From NCBI RefSeq assembly GCF_002940205.1, contig NZ_MDSK01000024.1:1-64000 (forward strand): a stretch of 64,000 bases of DNA, given 5' to 3'. The notes under the pieces are model-generated. The model had not been told where the DNA came from, made no database searches, and saw only the letters and a program-made list of their open reading frames with translations. Origin of the DNA: Xanthomonas arboricola pv. guizotiae (GTDB taxonomy: Bacteria > Pseudomonadota > Gammaproteobacteria > Xanthomonadales > Xanthomonadaceae). Positions 1 to 7,576 of the stretch are shown here, piece after piece. The translations under genes and the position numbers were made by a program. How positions within the stretch are numbered: the stretch's first letter is position 1; each line of letters opens with the position of its first letter.

Positions 1-140
1 GCTCGCTGAAGACGTCTACGCCACGCATGGTAGTGGGGGATGTTCCGACTCAAGTAGTCTACGAGCTGAGAGGTATTTCAGCAGCCTGTTAAGGAAGGCC
101 TGCCTCGGGTCGACTCCAGCCGGTCGAGGGCATGCAGTGC

Positions 141-228
141 GCTGGTCAAGTCTCGTGCAACGCGTGGTCACGTCGAATGTAAATGACTGGTCAGTGGCAA
201 TGCAAACGTGTAGTCAAGTGGAATGCAA
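141..228. repeat. Four imperfect tandem repeats, possible IS21-family end
   Basis: Four copies of a roughly 20-bp unit resembling TGGTCAnGTGGAATGCAA lie in tandem. Their GTCA cores begin at 145, 167, 190 and 213, a period of 22-23 bp. IS21-family elements are known for multiple short repeats of this style at their ends, so this may be the end of such an element whose istAB genes lie outside the window or are lost. No istA or istB coding sequence is visible in positions 1-140. The repeat is seen directly; the IS assignment is inference. Confidence 0.4.
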
Positions 229-279
229 TTCCCCAACTGATTGAATTATGCACTATTGCTCAATTTTTACGGTGTAACC

Positions 280-1008
280 ATGGCGCCACGGAACGAAGAA
301 CTTGCTGCACTGTATGAGTTACTTGAAGAAATGACTCTTGCCGAGGACAAAAAATTTTCCTCTTTGTCATCCGAATGGCTGAAGAAAATCGAAAACTGGC
401 TGATGATCAGTTTCTTGATCACGATTCTTGTGATTCTATGTTTTGCAGCGTGGTATCGCTATGGCCCAGATGCGCCAGTCGTGAAGATGATCAGGGCAAT
501 GCAGGTTACCAATTGGGCCCTGCTTTTTATTGCACTGCTTTACTTTGTCACCCTCAGCATTGGGTTCTATCAGTTCTTTCGGCAACACCGGAGAAAAAGC
601 TCTGCACTTTTATTAAGACGGTTGGAAAGCGATCTTTTGGACGACGCTCAGTTTCTCGGAAGGCTAGCTGAATTTGACAAGATAACCCTTGAGTATGGAT
701 TGCTACAATATAAGCATCGCTGGAGTACTGTTGACGGACGAGTCTCGCTCCTGGTCGGTGATATTCGAAAAATCGGCATCTTCCCAGCTTTTGCAGCTGC
801 CGCAATCTCTGTCACTATCCTAGCCAAGCAAGACAGTAGTTTCATGCTGTGGGCGCCCTTGATCCTAGCGTGTTGCTTTTATCTGATCGCCTTCTATGCG
901 ACCGGTCGACGGGAACGCCCCGATCAGGTGATTGCTCTGCTGGAGCTGGTTATTCGTCACGCGAAACAACACGATTTAACTGTAAAACCACAGAGCAGAA
1001 TAACTTAG
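280..1008 (+). CDS. Hypothetical four-helix membrane protein
   Basis: I do not recognise the family. The protein is about 242 residues from the ATG at 280; an in-frame TTG at 241 would add 13 residues, but neither start has a convincing ribosome binding site. After a charged, Glu-rich N-terminus there are two hydrophobic segments separated by a short loop, then a soluble stretch of about 80 residues, then two more hydrophobic segments and a basic tail. This is a 2+2 membrane topology with a cytoplasmic-looking middle. It stands alone between the repeat block at the left edge and a LysR gene. Its AT-rich codon use matches the island. The function is unknown. Confidence 0.6.
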   Translation: MAPRNEELAALYELLEEMTLAEDKKFSSLSSEWLKKIENWLMISFLITILVILCFAAWYRYGPDAPVVKMIRAMQVTNWALLFIALLYFVTLSIGFYQFFRQHRRKSSALLLRRLESDLLDDAQFLGRLAEFDKITLEYGLLQYKHRWSTVDGRVSLLVGDIRKIGIFPAFAAAAISVTILAKQDSSFMLWAPLILACCFYLIAFYATGRRERPDQVIALLELVIRHAKQHDLTVKPQSRIT

Positions 1009-1452
1009 GCAATACAATGAACAGAAATAGTTGCTTTAATAATGCGTAATTAAGGCTGACTCATTGCATGTGTCACAGTGACTTTTTTTAACTCGGGATC
1101 TTCGAGAGCTTAGCCACCTGATTTGCTGGATTCAATAGTACGGATGTGCTATGGGCAGCATGAGTCAAGCACTCTATGTTAATCAAGCAGTTCGGGTTCC
1201 GAAGTGAGCGGGTTTAGAAGAAATTGAGATATGTGCAGTTTGCATGTCGACTTGTTTGATTGCTCAGCGCCAGCATCTCAATGGTATTTATACTAGATAT
1301 CCTATCTTGAGTTGATGCGCATCTCGTCGACATATCATGAATTGCGTCAGGAAATTCGTCGCTAACCTACGCGATTATACGAGCTAGCAACCGAACCAAC
1401 CTTGCCCTCTGCTGTTGGCACAGATGATTGTGACTGTTAAGGAGTCTTGCGG
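1009..1452. other. Intergenic region, nothing recognised
   Basis: This stretch of about 440 bases has no open reading frame worth calling and no RNA gene that I can see. A short palindrome (GTCAC-A-GTGAC) near 1073 is followed by a T-run, but the stem is too short to call a terminator. The right part should contain the promoter of the LysR gene at 1453. Confidence 0.5.
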
Positions 1453-2337
1453 ATGGAGCTGCGACATCTGCGCTGCTTTGTGGTTTTGGCCGAGGAACTG
1501 CACTTCACAAGAGCAGCTGAACGCCTCCATATCGAACAATCTCCTTTATCCAGGACTATCAAGGAACTGGAAGACGACCTGGGCGCTTTACTGTTCAACC
1601 GTGATCGAAGAGGAACGCGGCTGACCGATGCCGGCAAAGCATTTCTTCTGGACGTACGCCGTTTATTTATCACTTTGGATCAAGCCCGAGAAAATGTGAA
1701 GGCGGTTTCCGCGGGCTTCCGGGTAAGTATGCGGATTGCAGTATCTGACGGAGCGATCGATTCCAGATTATCTGATCTTCTTGCACGTTGTCGCGAGGAG
1801 GAGCCTGATGTTGAAATTCGCCTCACAGAAGTCACGCTCTCTGATCTCCTCCATGGACTAAGGTCGGGAGACTTCACCATTGGGTTCACACACACAGAAG
1901 AGGTTGGCGATGGCATTGTTGCTGAACCCATTTGGCATGCACGAATGGTTGCAGTGATACCAGCCCGTCATCCGCTACTCGCTTTCAAAGAAGTGCCTAT
2001 CGAAGAACTTCTCCGCGCCCCATTGATCATGTGGAACCACCAAGCCTATGAGGGCTACGATAAGGCCTTTACAAAGCTGTTGCGAGGCTTGGATGAGAAA
2101 CCGAACGTCATCGAGCGCGCAGCTTCGCTCGACGTTATGCTAGCTCTTGTTGCGGCTGGTTACGGGATTGGCCTCGCATCTGGCGCGAAGCTGGAACCGT
2201 GCAAGCATTCTGATATCGTCATCCGTCCATTGGCAAATCAATCAGCGGTGATTACGACGTACATGCTGAAAGCTGCCAGTGCTGCGCCTTCAATCTCTGT
2301 GGATCGCTTCACAACACGTTTGAAAGATAGAAATTAG
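1453..2337 (+). CDS. LysR-family transcriptional regulator
   Basis: This is a complete LysR regulator of 294 residues. The N-terminal winged HTH (about residues 1-60) starts MELRHLRCFVVLAEELHFTR, with the usual AAERLHIEQSPLSR recognition region. It is followed by a linker helix and a co-inducer binding domain from about residue 90. I chose the ATG at 1453 because an AGGAG lies 9 bases upstream; the in-frame TTG at 1447 is less likely. It sits inside the island, next to an XRE regulator and a second LysR-type gene whose effector domain is clearly similar. Targets are unknown. It may control transfer or cargo genes of the island, but nothing here proves that. Confidence 0.85.
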   Translation: MELRHLRCFVVLAEELHFTRAAERLHIEQSPLSRTIKELEDDLGALLFNRDRRGTRLTDAGKAFLLDVRRLFITLDQARENVKAVSAGFRVSMRIAVSDGAIDSRLSDLLARCREEEPDVEIRLTEVTLSDLLHGLRSGDFTIGFTHTEEVGDGIVAEPIWHARMVAVIPARHPLLAFKEVPIEELLRAPLIMWNHQAYEGYDKAFTKLLRGLDEKPNVIERAASLDVMLALVAAGYGIGLASGAKLEPCKHSDIVIRPLANQSAVITTYMLKAASAAPSISVDRFTTRLKDRN

Positions 2338-2364
2338 ATAATCGCTGCAATCAAATCGAACACC

Positions 2365-2673
2365 TCACCCTTCTGAGTCAGCGTACAGAATGCTTTCAGT
2401 AGCAGTCATCAGGTTGGCTGCACTGTCGTTCAATGCAATGGATACCCGCAAAATCAGCGCCAATGTAGGCATGTGTTGCCCCCGCTCGATCTTTCCCATG
2501 TGAGAGCGCTCAATGCCGGCGAGGGTTGCCAGCTCTTCTTGAGATATGTCGCGCGCAATTCGTGCGGCACGTACAGCCTTCCCGAACGCAATCGCCGGCT
2601 CAGCTTCATAGGTGGTGGCGCCCACTGGGCGTCCTGGTTTCATTGTGCGCTTCTGCATCGGCAAAAGCGTCAC
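2365..2673 (-). CDS. XRE-family HTH regulator
   Basis: This is a small repressor-like protein of up to 102 residues. A Cro/C1-type HTH covers about residues 30-88: the RAARIARDISQEELATLAGI and ERSHMGKIERGQ segments are typical. The start is uncertain: GTG at 2673, or in-frame ATGs at 2658 or 2643, none with a good ribosome binding site. Immediately upstream are two TTAA-N2-TTAA sites, most simply read as its own operator. It is divergent from the MITE-split LysR-like gene at 2761. In mobile islands such proteins commonly repress excision or transfer functions; that role here is inference. Confidence 0.8.
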   Translation of the reverse strand: MTLLPMQKRTMKPGRPVGATTYEAEPAIAFGKAVRAARIARDISQEELATLAGIERSHMGKIERGQHMPTLALILRVSIALNDSAANLMTATESILYADSEG

Positions 2674-2676
2674 GCA

Positions 2677-2706
2677 TTAAGCTTAACTAAACCACGTTAA
2701 ACTTAA
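2677..2706. promoter_or_regulatory. Twin TTAA-N2-TTAA operator
   Basis: TTAAGCTTAA at 2677-2686 and TTAAACTTAA at 2697-2706 are two copies of the same dyad, spaced exactly 20 bp apart, close to two helical turns. They lie against the start of the XRE gene and in the divergent promoter region shared with the gene at 2761. This geometry suits two repressor dimers binding on one face of the DNA. Binding by the neighbouring XRE protein is inference. Confidence 0.5.
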
Positions 2707-2760
2707 CTCTTTGCATGATGTTTGGTGACTTTTCCCTTACATAGTCCGGAGGGGCAGACC

Positions 2761-3566
2761 ATGAACCAGAATTGTTGCTCGCGATTGATCAGAGTTGCCG
2801 CCGCTCCAGCAGTGCTGTCCCCAGAGTTGGCTGATCTCCTTGCGCTTCAGCGAACAGAAGAGCCTGAAACATCTGTGATATTGCAAGAGGTCACCCAGGA
2901 CGTACTCACGACTAGCATTCTTGGAGGAGCCTACGATCTAGGGAACCTCTGAACAACTCTTGGCGTTGCGAGCGAACTTGGGATTTCGCTTGATCACGAC
3001 AATCTCCGTTGCTGAAAATCAATCACTTACGCGTGATGGCTCCAACCTCAGGCGTCGATCAGAAGTCTATCGAGGAGTTGTTCAGAGCTTCCCTAGGCAT
3101 CGGTTGGCCCGTGGACACCGATGCCCTAGCCGTACTGCCACTGTGGCGCGACCAATTAGCCATCGCTTTGCCCGCTCGTTCCCCACTGCTGGAAAAGCGT
3201 GCTATTTCATTACAGGTAACACTCAGTTACCCATTGATTTGTTGGCATCCGGATCCTTGTGTTGAAGGGCTTGATACGGAGGCAGAAACGGATGATCGAA
3301 GCGCTCATCTATGCCGTATTGCAGTCACATCCTTCGATCTGCTAACGGTACTCGTTGCGGCTGGCTATGGCATCGGTATTGCGCCGCAGAGCTACATAGT
3401 AAGTGCCCGTAACCGAGGTATCGTCATGCGCCAGATCCTCGGCACTCCTCGTTGGGTTTACACCTATCTTTTTCGATCGGCTAATGCTCTCTCACCTGCA
3501 GTTGAGAGGTTTGTCGAGCGAGCGTCACGGGTAGCGATGTCCACGGAAAACAAGCGTTTCAGGTGA
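2761..3566 (+). pseudogene. HTH-less LysR-type effector-domain gene, split by a MITE
   Basis: Two fragments (2761-2941 and 3097-3566) together encode a LysR-type co-inducer binding domain. If the 151-bp insert and one CTAG copy are removed, the reading frame closes perfectly across the junction (GAYDL then GIGWP) and gives 216 residues. The restored product resembles the effector domain of the intact LysR at 1453, including the VLVAAGYGIGIA segment. The ATG at 2761 follows a GGAGGGG ribosome binding site. There is no DNA-binding HTH even in the restored gene, so it was either already truncated or a stand-alone ligand-binding domain. As it stands translation stops at 2952, inside the insert. 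Confidence 0.75.
2942..3092. mobile_element. 151-bp MITE with IS5-type target duplication
   Basis: The element is bounded by 18-bp terminal inverted repeats starting GGAA(C/G)CTCTGAACAACTC, identical except at one position. It is flanked by CTAG at 2938-2941 and 3093-3096. A CTAG duplication is typical of the IS5 group of the IS5 family. The interior has no transposase coding capacity, so it would need to be moved in trans by a full-length element elsewhere. Excision of the element with one CTAG restores the host gene's frame, which supports these exact boundaries. Confidence 0.8.
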
Positions 3567-3636
3567 AAACTGGAGCGGGATTTTGATAGATCGTTTATGG
3601 CGTTGTCGTGCATCGCTGCTATCGGCAAAAAAGAGG

Positions 3637-4641
3637 CTACAGAGAGGGCACAGTCGGCCGCTGCCGAGCTTCTTGCTCCGGAATCTGGTGCGGAGGCTGC
3701 TGCTGCTGCGCGCGCTCCGTTACCGACTCACTGCTTTGCAGTTTCCGCACCTTTTCGAAAGATTGCTCAACTGGCGTCTGTATCGCCTCCTGAGTCGGCA
3801 TGTAAGCGCGCAGGGTTGCAGGGTTGTCTGAAGCGCCCTGCAGAATGAAGATTTTTTCGCCGGGCGCTGCGGCATTGGTCTGCTTGCTCAGTGCGATTTC
3901 GTCAACGCTACTGAAGTTGTTTTGCTTGGCGAGCGCATACACGCTGGCGCTAATGCGGGCGCTGTCTGCAGCTTGCACGTGACCGGAATTTTTTAGTCCT
4001 TCGATCTTCTCGCGTATCTGCTGCATCAAAGCGTGATCCGGATGACCCTGGCGTATCGGATCGTTGGCCGGGGTAAGCTCTAGCTCCCGGTTCTGGGCTG
4101 GTTGCTCGCGGTAGCGCAGTTCCTCTATACGTTCCTGCGGCAGCATACGATTGCCAAGGCCCGGCTCGATCCTGCCAGGAAAACCCTCTACCGGTAAACT
4201 CATCAATTCGCCTAAGGTTCGGAAGGCGGAATTGCTATTAACGGTGTCACCAAAGACCTTGAAGCCATACTTGGGATAGTTCAGATTCAGTGCATTGAGT
4301 TCTGGCATCGCTTTAACTGCAGTGTTCCAACGCGCAAGGATCTCATCCTTATCGCCGATGGCGACTGTGCGTGATTGCTGGTTATCCTCAATAAAGGTAC
4401 TTCGACTCACGTCGGTGCCAACTGAGGCTGCATAGGCACCATCGAGCGCAAGGTTCCAAGCACGAAGGGAATGCCTAGCCTCGTCAGTACCTATTGTAAG
4501 TGCTTCGCCGGTTTGTCGATCAGTGGCCAGGCCGTGTAGCTCAGCTAGAGCTTTACCCTGCTCATCGCGCAAAACCCAGAAATCGTGTCCAGCTACACCC
4601 ACAACATTGAGTGATCTTGCTTCAATCGTATACTTGGGCAT
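3637..4641 (-). CDS. XVIPCD effector of the bacterial-killing type IV secretion system (X-Tfe)
   Basis: The protein has 334 residues. Its C-terminal part (about 190-310) matches the Xanthomonas VirD4-interacting conserved domain: it begins NDPIRQGHPDHALMQQIREK, continues with a DSARISASVYALAKQNNF segment, and ends in a Gln/Pro-rich tail. This domain is the known signal that docks antibacterial toxins on the VirD4 coupling protein of the X-T4SS. The N-terminal part (about 1-160) should be the toxin: it has GHDFWVLRDEQGKALAELHG near residue 18 and YPKYGFKVFGDTVNSNS near 125. A His followed later by an Asn/Ser cluster could fit a permuted papain-like or other hydrolase fold, but I cannot name the activity. 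A lipoprotein gene lies 32 bp upstream on the same strand, the usual immunity position. No T4SS genes are in the window. Confidence 0.8.
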   Translation of the reverse strand: MPKYTIEARSLNVVGVAGHDFWVLRDEQGKALAELHGLATDRQTGEALTIGTDEARHSLRAWNLALDGAYAASVGTDVSRSTFIEDNQQSRTVAIGDKDEILARWNTAVKAMPELNALNLNYPKYGFKVFGDTVNSNSAFRTLGELMSLPVEGFPGRIEPGLGNRMLPQERIEELRYREQPAQNRELELTPANDPIRQGHPDHALMQQIREKIEGLKNSGHVQAADSARISASVYALAKQNNFSSVDEIALSKQTNAAAPGEKIFILQGASDNPATLRAYMPTQEAIQTPVEQSFEKVRKLQSSESVTERAQQQQPPHQIPEQEARQRPTVPSL

Positions 4642-4673
4642 GCTCTGTTCAATCCATTAATGCTTTGCTATTG

Positions 4674-5093
4674 CTACTTGCTAGAGACGCACGAGTCTAG
4701 CAAGCCCTTGAGGTTGTTCATCGCCTGTGCCACCCCTAGGTCAATAAAGTAGGGACCGCCACCTCTCAGCGTTATATCCGCCTGGTTCGCCCCTTGCGCA
4801 CGTTCGATACGCATGCGGAAACCGGTGCGGTTCTTATCGTCAAAGGTTCCGGATTCAAGCACTCCATTGCTGATGTCCTTATGCGTGACCTCTCTCCAAG
4901 AACTATCGGTTGCAGAGAGTTGGCTGATGCTGAGTTCGGCGCAGTCAAACAGGCGTTGGTTCGGCAGGTCGTGAGGAATTATCAAGTGATAGGAAGCTGT
5001 TGGGATCTTCCCGGTGGCTAGGAACGCGTTGCATCCTCCTAATGAGGAGATTGCCAGACTAATGATAGTGAAAACTTTCAGCCAAGGTTTCAT
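4674..5093 (-). CDS. Putative periplasmic immunity lipoprotein (X-Tfi)
   Basis: This 139-residue protein starts with a lipoprotein signal peptide: a basic MKPWLK start, a hydrophobic stretch, and a lipobox LGGC with Cys at residue 21. The mature part of about 118 residues has no family that I recognise. An AGGAGA ribosome binding site lies 7 bases before the ATG. It is the first gene of a two-gene unit with the XVIPCD effector, 32 bp downstream. Known X-T4SS effectors act in the periplasm and their immunity proteins are usually such lipoproteins encoded directly upstream. The immunity role is therefore inferred from the signal peptide and gene order, not from sequence similarity. Confidence 0.7.
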   Translation of the reverse strand: MKPWLKVFTIISLAISSLGGCNAFLATGKIPTASYHLIIPHDLPNQRLFDCAELSISQLSATDSSWREVTHKDISNGVLESGTFDDKNRTGFRMRIERAQGANQADITLRGGGPYFIDLGVAQAMNNLKGLLDSCVSSK

Positions 5094-5277
5094 GTGGCTC
5101 TCCTGATAAGCGTCGAACGCGTCACACTTCGACGATGCTGCGAGAGTGACGGAACACCAGTGTAAGTGGAACAGTAAGGCTTGTCGGTTTGACTACCCAT
5201 TAGAGGAACACTTGGGGCCTCGCACTTAGACATGACTTTTGAAGCCCCATTCGCCTTGCTCGGCGTTCATCCGCGCC

Positions 5278-7166
5278 TCAAAATTCAGACATGCATTCGG
5301 CAATCCTGTTTATGGGGACTCGCTTCTCAACGACTGGCGTCGTTGCTTCAGATACGGCCCGGCAAACCGCCTCAACCATCGCTTGCTGATTGTCCGAAGT
5401 GAGCGCCTCAATAGGCGACTTGCCATCAAGTTCCTCGCGAGGTCGCGTCAAGGCGTAGTAGATATCCCATGTATCAACGCCACGGTGCAGACGCTTGAGT
5501 ACCGCCTGCACCAAGCGGCGCTTGAACATGTTGAGTTGCCACACCGGAACCCGCTGCCCCTTGTTGCCCAACTGAATTGAAAGTAGGTTGCGGGCCTGGA
5601 TCTCGTAAGTAATCCACCGCCGCGATTTGCCCGCGAGCTTGGCATAGTCCGCGACGACCAGGTTGTCGGGCCCTTCAAAAATGTCCAGTACCTCCAATCG
5701 CTCTCGCTGGACCTCAGAGATCTTCGGTAGAGCGTATTCAGGCATTTGCACTGCAGAGAGCCGCTGAGTCCCGGTGCCGACAGCTGGCATCGTTTGCTCA
5801 TTGGGTGCTACCAGCATGATGGGAGCGTGTTGGCCCAACGCCGGCAGCGGCGTGACTTTCTGACCGGCAATTGTGGGAACGCCCTGAAGGTGGATGGTGA
5901 GGTGCGTGCTGGCAATCTGAACCTGATTTTGCTCGAACAGATCCAGCCGATCAGCCCAGTCCTGCATCATTAGCCGACGCTGTTCAACGTACTCGGCATG
6001 GTTGTAGGTGGCGCTGATGCGATTGGGGTCAGCATGTGAGAGTTGCGCGTCGACCCAGACCTTGGGGTAACCCAGCTCATTGAGGGCGGTTGAAATCGTC
6101 GCCCTGATGCCGTGACCGGTGAGACGACCGTCATAGCCCAGCCGCTTGATCGCACGGTTGACCGTGTTTTCGCTCATGCGGGCAGTGATTCGCTTCACGC
6201 CTGGGAAAAGGTAGGTCTGCGCTGGTTTGAACAGGTCGAGCATGTGCCGCACGATCTCGATGGCTTGCACGGGCAGCGGCACGATGTAGGGCGGGATGTC
6301 AGTTACGCGTTTTCGCTTCTTCTTGGTCAGCATCTTGCGCTGCTTGAGCGACATCACCGGGATGATCCATAAACCTTGTTCCAGATCGAATTGGTCCGGC
6401 GTGGCCAAACGTAGTTCGCCTGTGCGTACACCCGTCAGCAGCAACAGGCGAATGGCCAATTGGGTCATCTGCATGCCGCGGTACTTGCGAAGTGTCTGCA
6501 GAAACAGGGGGAGCTCGGGCATACGCAGGAATGGGTTGTGCTCAACGGGCGGCAACGGAACAGCGACCACGTGTAGATCGATGGCGGGGTGCTCGACCAT
6601 GCCCGGAATGACCACCATGGCGTAGTCGGCGAGTTGCTTGAGCCAGGTGCGCACCTTTTCGGCGACGGACAGTGACTCGCGTTTCTCGATCCGGCCGATC
6701 ACCTCCAGTAGCACCGGACGGGTGATCTCGTAGATGGTGTAGCGTTTGAGGTAAGGGAATACATCTTTTTTGAACACGCGGCGGATCTGTTCCAGCGAAC
6801 TTTGACGACCTTCTTCCAGGGTCAGTTGCCGGTGTTCCATCCACTTTTCGTAGACCGCCATGAAGGTGTTTTCGCCAGCCAACCGGATGGCCTGGCGTTT
6901 TTGCTTTCGGTCGGTGCGCGGGTTGATGCCCTTGGCGACGAGGGCACGGGCCTGGTCACGAAATTCGCGCGCGTCGCGCAGAGAGAGTTCGGGATAGCTG
7001 CCAAGCGAAATTCGGGCACGTTGTCCAACCCAGGTGTAGCGGAAGTGCCAGGCTTTGCCGCCAACAGGGGAGACGTAAGGAACAAACCGTCGAAGTCTGC
7101 GAGGGTGTAGGGCTTGTCGGAAGCCTTTGCTTGCCGGACGACCATATCTGTGAGCATGCGTACCAA
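5278..7166 (-). pseudogene. int: P4-type tyrosine integrase, frameshifted near its N-terminus
   Basis: The reading frame from 6882 encodes 534 residues with the tyrosine recombinase residues Arg153, His257-x-x-Arg260 and Tyr293. The N-terminal arm-binding domain lies upstream in another frame (from 7157, MLTDMVVRQAKASDKPYTLA). One missing base near 7074 separates them. With that base restored the protein runs into VSPVGGKAWHFRYTWVGQ, typical of P4-type integrases, and would be about 628 residues. The C-terminus carries an unusual extra module of about 150 residues (see findings). The gene ends are intact otherwise, so this may be a recent mutation or a sequencing error. It faces the tRNA-Gly gene 231 bp away, the normal arrangement for an island integrase. 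Confidence 0.85.
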
Positions 7167-7254
7167 CTCCTGATGCTGCGAGTTGGATGCGATGTTTGTT
7201 CTCAGGTGGCCTGCTCTTCCAGCAACAATGCGGAACGGGTGTTCACCGCATTTT

Positions 7255-7388
7255 GTACCGCAAAACGTACCGATTTGTACCGGTAGTCAGTGGATTTCGC
7301 TGGACGTCACTGGACTGAAGAAGAGGGGTAATTCAGAACCAGATCAGTCACTTACAACGTTCCTTGGCGCTGGGTGGACGTCAGTGGA
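7255..7388. repeat. Repeats between integrase and tRNA, putative attachment-site arm sites
   Basis: GTACCG occurs three times in 28 bases, at 7255, 7267 and 7277, each preceded by an A/T-rich or AC-containing stretch. A second motif, TGGACGTCA(C/G)TGGA, occurs at 7301-7314 and 7375-7388, the latter ending 9 bp before the tRNA 3' end. Short repeats of this kind in this position fit integrase or excisionase binding sites flanking an att core. The repeats are seen; their role is inference. No copy of the tRNA 3' end is found elsewhere in the window, so the other att site lies outside. Confidence 0.45.
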
Positions 7389-7397
7389 AAGTCGAAG

Positions 7398-7471
7398 TGG
7401 AGCGGGCGATGGGAATCGAACCCACGTCAGTAGCTTGGGAAGCTACAGCTCTACCATTGAGCTACGCCCGC
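7398..7471 (-). tRNA. glyU: tRNA-Gly (anticodon CCC)
   Basis: The sequence folds as a standard cloverleaf of 74 nt including an encoded CCA. The acceptor stem is GCGGGCG/CGCCCGC, the D arm GCTC-AATGGTA-GAGC, the anticodon stem GTAGC/GCTAC with loop TTCCCAA, and the T arm GTGGG-TTCGATT-CCCAT. The anticodon CCC (7437-7439) reads GGG codons. Its 3' end faces the integrase, making it the likely insertion site of the island. The gene symbol follows E. coli usage. Confidence 0.95.
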
Positions 7472-7527
7472 GCGGCGTTGTGAGAGTTTAGGCGAGTGCG
7501 GGGCCCGGGCGCAATGCGTCGATGTGA

Positions 7528-7551
7528 CGAGGGCCGGTTGCCCGGCCCTCG
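7528..7551 (-). terminator. Hairpin downstream of the esterase gene
   Basis: A perfect 10-bp stem (CGAGGGCCGG / CCGGCCCTCG) with loop TTGC lies 25 bp past the stop of the minus-strand esterase. There is no proper T-run on the minus side, so it is a weak terminator candidate or an RNA-stabilising hairpin. Confidence 0.45.
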
Positions 7552-7576
7552 TTTGCAACGCGTATGGTGCTTTGGA

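Noticed and set aside
1073-1090. Terminator after the membrane protein gene
   Set aside because: The stem is only 5 bp with a single-base loop, too short to act as an intrinsic terminator despite the T-run.
3583-3848. Small plus-strand frames opposite the end of the effector gene
   Set aside because: They overlap the effector C-terminus antisense and have no ribosome binding site or similarity.
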